From the NCBI GenBank assembly GCA_034440635.1, contig JAOTON010002102.1, forward strand, positions 1 through 64,000: a DNA stretch of 64,000 nt, in the 5' to 3' direction. The stretch's first letter is position 1, and each line of letters opens with the position of its first letter. Positions 57,496-64,000 of this stretch are shown in pieces. The position numbers were made by a program, and so were the translations under genes. Below the pieces are notes generated by a model. That model worked only from the letters and a program-made list of their open reading frames with translations. It made no database searches and was not told the DNA's origin. The DNA comes from Lepas anatifera. Its lineage: Eukaryota; Arthropoda; Thecostraca; Lepadidae.

Positions 57496-60400
57496 AGAGT
57501 TGCTCGCTCGTGTGGTGGGGTCGGGGTCTCCGTGACAAGTCCCTTGATGACTTCAGTGAGGCTCCTACTCCAAACATTGAACTTGCAACAACTTGGGCAA
57601 AGTTTATCAGCAAAGTTTGTCTTCCTCGTTTTACCCCCAAACTTTTAAAGACTTAACATGGGCGCTGGGATAAATAATATTGAAGACAGAAAAAGGTCTA
57701 GCTTCAAACCATGTGGCATAGATTAGCAGTGTTTCTGAGCATGCTGTTGGTGACTATTATGAAGGATCGTTACTGTGGCAGCTCAGCCCAACAATGCTGA
57801 AGCCACCTGGTGGTGTGTTTGTGAAGTTCGAGTACGGCTGTTGTTCGCCCTACGAGCTAAATAAACGCAAAGTCCCCCTGGAGTTTCGGAATCCGATTAC
57901 TCCAAGCGGGGCGGATTCAATGGGGTGCCCATCCGGTCATGCCTTCTTCCACCCAAAACGGTAAAAGTTTACCTAGTTGCAGCCGATTTTGTCCTATTGG
58001 CTTCAAAACCATTGTCTTCACTATTTTGTCCTGGCTGCTTCCCTGCCATACGCTTCACGTTGGTCCGACTTCGACTCCAGGTACGTTGATGCAGGGTTGA
58101 TAACGGTTCTGATTGCTTCAAAGCGCATATATATTAAGACTTTGCATTTTCCACGACTTGATCCAGCGAATATGTTGGGCTGGGAGCTCCGGATCTCATC
58201 CGCAATTAATCTTCTACGCAGAATCCTATAGTGCTGAGCACGTATTTGAGCTTTTATACAGCTCATTGGTTCAAGAATCCTTTGCCCAAGTAAACCTGGG
58301 GAACGAAAAAGGCTCAAAGCACTATTTTGAATTTAGACTTGTCGCTATTAAAAGCGTTTGACAATATCACGGCAAGGTTCATCAGTGAGCCCAGCCTAAG
58401 GCGGTCGGGATATATTACTTCAGAATTCATTTTCTAGTTGTTCCCTTTGATATTTTGGATTGCGTCTTTCAGTAGTCATGTATTTACAAAAATAGTTCTC
58501 CAGGGGATCTAATGACGTATGAGGCGGGACTCGCACGAATCTGCGAGGGAAGCTTTTTTGCATCACAACGGTGACAGTTATATCAGCATAAGTCATAGCG
58601 GGAATAGCCAAGTAATTATAAAAAACGCTACGTCACGTGGTTTGTGACCAGCAGCGTTAGAGAAGGCGGCGAGATGCTGGGGAAGTCCCAGCCGCAAGGA
58701 ATTGAATTATTCTCCTCACACGCCTGGTCTGCTCGTTACAATTTCAGTTCATATTTATCTGGCTCGACCATCCAGGCTCGCTGCAGGAAAGCTGGATATC
58801 TGAAGCCAGCTCCCTGTTATAGTGCGACGCCCAGAGGGTCGTTACGAGCCAGCTTCAATGTTGCCATGCCGGCCCCTGGGGTCGAATCAGGCAGAACAGT
58901 TCAGCCCACAGGTGTCAGGGCTCAGACAGGAATAGCTTTAGAGAGGCATTAAGTGTTTTAGTGTGTATGTCTGGCACGTCCCTGGCACCGTGAGGGCAGC
59001 TTTGCTTTAATCAGCTCAGGTTGAGTTTAACATGGCATTGCCGCGGTGTTAATGCGATTGGCAGAAATATGAAACGGTCGATGGAGAAAGGCGGGATGGG
59101 ACCCTGAGGAGCAGCTTCGGAATGCCGACGATGATTTCCTGCGTCCGTTCCCGTCATTGTACAGGTCGTGATGAATTTTGAGATGGTATGGTAAAGATAG
59201 AGAGGTGGCCATTGGGCAATGACAGCGTCCTCGGGTATTACATGCCATTTAGCTGACAATGTGCCCTTAAACCCCAATACTTGTAATCGAAGTTCGTCCG
59301 TCTTGCCACGGGTAGATGCAGCCTGTGCTGCGCGCCTTATTCTTAGCTACGGCTCATCTCTCGAATTTCCAAATAAGTCGTCTGTAATTTTATTTATCTG
59401 TTCGACAGGTAGTTGTAAAAGTGCAGCCTAGTACCTACCTACTCTGTGCTTACTCCACCCTATATTAATATTGACGACAGGGTTGTTTACCATCAACCTT
59501 CTGCCCACATACCCAGCCCTGCGCCAACCCACACATATTTTATCGCTGCAGCAAACAGGACACCCACGGGATAAGGGGCGGTCAATACGGTCCGCGTCTG
59601 GCCCCGCCAGCACGGGCGCCCCCTCCCCACCAGTCGATCGATGCTTAGTTCGGTGCGCCGCCGCTGCGCGCAGGTGGCGCTCTCGTCGCCGGTGGTGACG
59701 CGGAGATGCTATGGAGGCTAGCCGTGCGCGTTGGAGGGCGGGCGGCCTTGCGAAGGCCTCTGGTGAGGAGCGGGGGTTGTTAGTGGTATGATGGGGGTGA
59801 GGAGGCGTGGTGTGGGGAGTGTCAAGGTCAGGCAAGGTCACAGGGAGACTGCGGAGGTACTGCAGCTTCACGTCGGATGAACGATGTCGCAATGTGAGTT
59901 GAAGAAGTCACGAAGCTCGGTTCTCACTCATGATGGCGCACCTTGCAGCCGCGCTGTAGTTACAAACTGTTTGGAGTCAGGTGACTATGGAATTTGAGGC
60001 CACATACAATTGGTAAGCCGCCTGCCTGAGAGTGACCTCATTCCACCAGTAGCTATTTATAGAATTTGTTTTCATTAATTCTGAATGCAGAGAATATACA
60101 CGCGTATGTATGATCAGTACTCATTCCCTTTTGTGTGCACAATATGTTGATAGTGCTATTTCAACGTAAACTTATTTCCTTCCAAAACCACTATCAGGTG
60201 TAGGTAAGGCTATTTTGTTCCCGAAGTCTTTTATAGCGGCGTATGGCAGCTGCTTATCGTCAAATTGACTACGTTCCTTCGTTTCAATTTTGTGGACTTC
60301 CTTTCTCTATCATAAGGCGATTTCGTTTCATTCACATGTTCCTCAGTATTTTTATCGTCATGTTGACCACTCACAAACCAAAACTCAAGGGCGCCACGTC

Positions 60401-61676
60401 TCGATGTCCATTTGAAGTCTCAATATTTATCTGAAACCAATATCTGAAAGCACCTAGAGGTGATAATGTAACGCCTGGGAAATGCGTTGCATCTGTTGGT
60501 GAAACACTCTGACGAAAGTCCCTGTACCTATCTGACGGAAAAAGCGGCTTTTAACCCAACCTGTTACTGTCTGTTACACACCTAGCTGCTGTCAAACCGC
60601 TCCAGCTCCGGCGCTAAATCTGCCACCTCTCCGGCTCTCATCCAATTTCACAGCCCAGTCCGACTGTGTAAGATGACGCCAGGTGGTTGAGTGCGGGCCT
60701 CCCTTTTACCAGCTCTAAGCAGCGCTCCGTCCGCCATCTGGTGGCGATACGCAGCGGCCCCGATCATGTTCGTGCTCTCCTCATTACCAATGCACACGCT
60801 CAATGGCTCAACACTGCCGCCGGGCATGCAACGCTGACGACAAAACTGGTCACGGTCAGTGGCCTGCCAAAGGTCAGCATGTCTGTCGGTCTATCCAAAG
60901 TTCTTGAAAGCTTTTCGACATGATCACCTTGAGCTGGAAATAAGGGTCACAATAGGGCGCGGTGTCATTAATATCTGACCTGGATTGAGCATGGAGATTG
61001 ATCGATAGTTCTGAAGGTTGACATGATTGCCGCAGTGGATGGAATGGCAGGAGCAACTGTCGGATTGCATGACAGTGGCTGTCAGCACAGGCAGTCACGC
61101 CCGTTGTAGCCAAGAGCCGTGTGTGTGTCGACGTTGACAGCAGGCATTGGCTCGGCGGGTATGACGGGTTATGACATTGTTCGTACACCGCCCTGTACGT
61201 AGGTACCATTCTCAGGGGCGGTCTATACCAAATTTATGTGATTAGACAATCCAAGAAAATTCATGAAAATGTGTATGTTTCTATATAAAAACTGTCAAAA
61301 TACAATAGAAGTGGGTGACATAGAGCCACTTTTGGGGTTCATGGCTGGATTCCCGCCGCCCCCCGTCTGCCCCTGCCTATTTTCATTCTTGACCTCAGCA
61401 AGATGGATAAGGATCAGTTTTGGGAATCGATCTTCCTTTATTTTGATATAATTTAAAGCCTTGTGTGGTGGGAAACTTCTGAAGAGCTTTCCGACGTACG
61501 TGCCGATGAGGTCCATTAGCCCAGTTCCATATTCTCAGTACTCCTTGAAGTCTCCCGTCCGTGACTGTGCACTCCCGCAGTGTGAGAGATTCGGACGAAG
61601 CGTGCCCATCGCCGTGACCTGTGGCCTTGCCTGACCTGACCTGACCCAGCCGCGCTGCCGCTCCGCCTGACTCGGA
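57496..61676. other. Unassigned 4.2 kb
   Basis: No exon with recognisable protein was found on either strand. The GC-rich patch at 59560-59760 gives overlapping frames on both strands. Confidence 0.35.
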
Positions 61677-61706
61677 ACCAGTGACGTCACGGCCGACGTC
61701 ACTGGT
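61677..61706. promoter_or_regulatory. CRE-containing perfect inverted repeat
   Basis: ACCAGTGACGTC, the spacer ACGGCC and GACGTCACTGGT form a perfect 12-bp inverted repeat. The full cAMP-response element TGACGTCA is at 61682-61689, and a second site (CGACGTCA) is in the right arm. It lies in a GC-rich stretch 1.1 kb before the acidic reading frame at 62805. CREB/ATF-type bZIP factors are known to bind this motif. A role as promoter of that gene is inferred. Confidence 0.55.
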
Positions 61707-62804
61707 GCCGGTCTCCGTGACTGAAAGGAAAGTGCGGCGGCGGCGATGTGGGAGTGACAGACACTGTTGAGCTGTGCTTGTGACCACTACGCTGCCGAGT
61801 GATCGAGGAAAAGCTGACCTGACCAATGAAGACAGACTGGCGAGGAGTGTTTAGCTTGTAGTAACAGCATTACAGCGATGTGATACAACGGACAAACCAG
61901 TTTCCAGAGGAGTTTTACGACCCAGGCGCTCGCTGTGAGGAGGCGACATGTCTGCCAGATACTGGTTTTGAGGAACTTTCGTCTCTCAGAGGCCCAGAGT
62001 GACGTACCCTGGTGGTAGTAACTCACGGAAGGTGTCATGCATGACTGACTCCGCTTTCGTTGCCACAGGATTGCAGTCTGTGCAGAGGTTGTAGGCTGCT
62101 TACTTGTGGACGGACCGAGAGGGTGGCTTCCTGGCACGGTGAAATTCGTGGCAAATGTAACTGCTTTTGCTTCCGGCGGCAACAAATGCAAGCTCGCTAC
62201 AGCCTAGGGATTAAAACGAATTGATACGATTCATCTTATTGTGCGTTTTCATCAGAACAAAGCAAACGTTCGTTCGACATTAAGTAAAATGCGAATTGCG
62301 GTAGTCTTGGTAAAAGTAAGATCCATATCCTGCTCGTAGTTGCCCGCGAGTGACATAATTTCATGTAACTAATTTCTAATTTCAGGTGCTTACCATTTCA
62401 ATTTGCTACAAATCTATCAGGGTTGCCGTTTTTCCGGTCTTGTGCAGTTGGCGGAATTCTGGTGACGCGTATGAACCCTCTGCAAGCGAACCCAGGCGCT
62501 GGTCACCTGCTCTTTTTACCGGCCACGTGACAGCTAGCCATACGTCACCTCGCGGTGCTGCGATTGTCGCAGCTGTGGGAGAGCTGATGCGGTGAACGTG
62601 CTGAACAGAGACGAGACGCTGCAGCTGCAGTACTGCTCAGATTGAGAGCCTGCAGGCACGTAACCGGCCCAGAGCGGCGATCGGGAGAAACCCGACACCC
62701 GCCAGAGAAAGCCTGTCTCGTGCCGGTCAGTCTTTGCAGAGCAGTGGACGAGAAACCAGCGAGGCGGGCGTGTGGGACTGAGGGCAGACGCCAGCGTAGC
62801 GGCA
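61707..62804 (+). promoter_or_regulatory. Putative promoter and 5' UTR of the acidic-protein gene
   Basis: This region includes CACGTGACAGC (an E-box, at about 62525), TACGTCAC (a CRE-like half) and CTCTTTTTACC, within 300 bp of the first ATG of the downstream frame. The frame has an in-phase TAA at 62661-62663, so translation cannot come in from further upstream without splicing. I could not fix a transcription start. Confidence 0.35.
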
Positions 62805-64000
62805 ATGTCTGCGCCCAGAAACTTCTTGCTCCGAGAGGAGACGCTTGCTTCAGAGTGTTTGCCAGGTGACGCCGTAGCTCATGAAGAGGAACATGTGACC
62901 GTGTCTGCCCGTGAAGACGCCACAGCTCATGGAGCGCATATATGTGACCAAGCTGAGAACAAAATTAAGGAGGAATCCTGTTGTTCAAAGGAAAGCGACA
63001 CAGAATCGATTTCATTGGGGACAGGGTCAGAAGAATTCGATGAGGATTTGGCGAGCAGCCACAATGGCTCTGTCTATTCTAGTGGTTTTGAAGAGGATTT
63101 GAAACAGGTAAAAGTTTCGAATGAATCGTTTTCCGAAAAGGAAAGTTCAGAAGATTCGGAAGGAGCGGGGAAAATACGAAACTCGTGTGAGTGGGAAGCC
63201 TCAAAGGACCTGGATAAATACGACACGACAAAGGTCCCAGAAAGTTCTGAGAGAGGCCAAGTCGAAGGTGATGTGGTCGATGTGGAGGATGCGGACCGTT
63301 CAGAGGCCCAAGGCAAATGTTTCGATTTCGTTGTTGCAGAAGATTCCAGTGAGTTGGGTCTGACTAGAAGTTTGAGCGAATCCAAGCAGCTAGAAAAAGG
63401 TTTCCATGAGCGGGATAAAGCCGAAAAAGCAGTTGGTTCTAATCAGTCTGATGCCTTTAAAGAGTTTTCAGCTAGCATGGAGGAGTCTGAACTTCGTGTC
63501 CAACAACAAGTCGACGTTGGTGATCAAATTCCGCATGTCGAAAGCTTTGAGAGAGAAGCCACTGGGACTGGTAATGAAACTGTCGTAAACGGAACACACC
63601 CTGATATTGGTCTGTCAGTTGAGAGCCTGACTGTGGCTGCTGAACCACTTGCGTTGGATTTAGATAACAGTCGTAATTTTACGGCTCAATTAGCTGTCAA
63701 AGAGGCTTCAGAAGGTAATCAAATCATGCCAAAACCATCAAAAGCTGTGCCGAACGGTGAGAAAGTGACAGTAAAAGATGATTACTGCTCCGACGGAGCT
63801 TTCCAGCTGGACAGCTCAGCCACTGGGAGCAAATCTGGCTTCTCTGAGAATGTTTCTCAAAGTGACGCCATCGAATGTCTCAACCAAAATGGCGAGGGAA
63901 TGGAGAAGACGTGTGAGTCAACGGATACTCCACCGATGGAGAAACAGGAGCCGGATACAATTTCGGCCCTTGACGATATGGAAGACGATACTCTGAACGA
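62805..64000 (+). CDS. Acidic, Ser/Glu-rich protein, N-terminal part, runs off the window
   Basis: From ATG at 62805 the frame stays open for 398 codons to the last base of the window. It is the only frame here far too long for chance in sequence of ordinary base composition. The protein starts MSAPRNFLLREETLASE and is dominated by Glu, Asp, Ser, Lys and Val, with segments such as KESDTESISLGTGSEEFDED and SSHNGSVYSSGFEEDLKQ. It has no membrane segment or cysteine pattern and looks intrinsically disordered. Residues about 22-50 contain a loose internal duplication (DAVAHEEEHVTVSARE, DATAHGAHICDQ). G at -3 suits initiation. A donor-like CAG|GTAAAA at 63108 is probably not used, because the acidic coding style continues through it. 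I do not recognise the family. It may be a separate gene. Alternatively it is a large exon entered at the acceptor TTTGCCAG (exon start 62866), which is phase-compatible with the third WH2 exon of spire. Confidence 0.72.
   Translation, partial: MSAPRNFLLREETLASECLPGDAVAHEEEHVTVSAREDATAHGAHICDQAENKIKEESCCSKESDTESISLGTGSEEFDEDLASSHNGSVYSSGFEEDLKQVKVSNESFSEKESSEDSEGAGKIRNSCEWEASKDLDKYDTTKVPESSERGQVEGDVVDVEDADRSEAQGKCFDFVVAEDSSELGLTRSLSESKQLEKGFHERDKAEKAVGSNQSDAFKEFSASMEESELRVQQQVDVGDQIPHVESFEREATGTGNETVVNGTHPDIGLSVESLTVAAEPLALDLDNSRNFTAQLAVKEASEGNQIMPKPSKAVPNGEKVTVKDDYCSDGAFQLDSSATGSKSGFSENVSQSDAIECLNQNGEGMEKTCESTDTPPMEKQEPDTISALDDMEDDTLN

Noticed and set aside
62911..63588. Several short frames on both strands over 62.9-63.6 kb
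   Set aside because: Shadows of the long acidic frame that starts at 62805 and has no stop in the window.

Overview
This window looks like animal nuclear DNA. It is mostly intron and repeat, with short, well-bounded coding exons. Six plus-strand exons (2554-2671, 35571-35671, 39726-39932, 44261-44410, 46079-46171, 50031-50160) join with fully consistent splice phases into 266 codons of a Spire-type actin nucleator: the second half of the KIND domain, an acidic linker, and three WH2 actin-binding repeats. The N-terminal KIND half lies before the window. The fourth WH2, Spire box and mFYVE exons were not found here. The intron content (tRNA-derived SINEs, hAT-like MITEs, a LINE 3' end, a Penelope-like foldback) suggests an invertebrate, perhaps an arthropod, but the species is not fixed by anything I can see.

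Layout. 1-2553: upstream intron with a SINE. 2554-2671: KIND exon. 2672-35570: a 32.9-kb intron with the 19/40-bp GTAAGT array (6.0-7.1 kb), GC-rich islets, two more SINE copies, a (TA)n tract, two elements full of AGGTCA half-sites (27.0-28.0 and 29.0-29.8 kb), a LINE tail (29.8-30.1 kb), two MITEs and a large palindrome (32.1-32.4 kb). 35.6-50.2 kb: the remaining five spire exons, two of them directly preceded by minisatellites that contain the splice-acceptor sequence. 50.2-62.8 kb: mostly unassigned sequence with a hAT-like MITE showing a perfect 8-bp target duplication, a tRNA-headed SINE, a possible minus-strand PH-domain scrap and a CRE palindrome. 62.8 kb to the end: a plus-strand acidic, Ser/Glu-rich reading frame of at least 398 codons that runs off the window and does not resemble any family I recognise.

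The most unusual feature is that three separate tandem arrays in the spire introns, all read in the sense direction, are built from splice-signal-like sequence: about forty GTAAGT donor cores in intron 1, about 25 units of pyrimidine tract plus CAG ending at the acceptor of the 39.7-kb exon, and seven 40-bp units spanning the intron/exon boundary of the 44.26-kb exon. The second notable item is a hammerhead-ribozyme-like core present on both arms of the palindrome at 32.1-32.4 kb.
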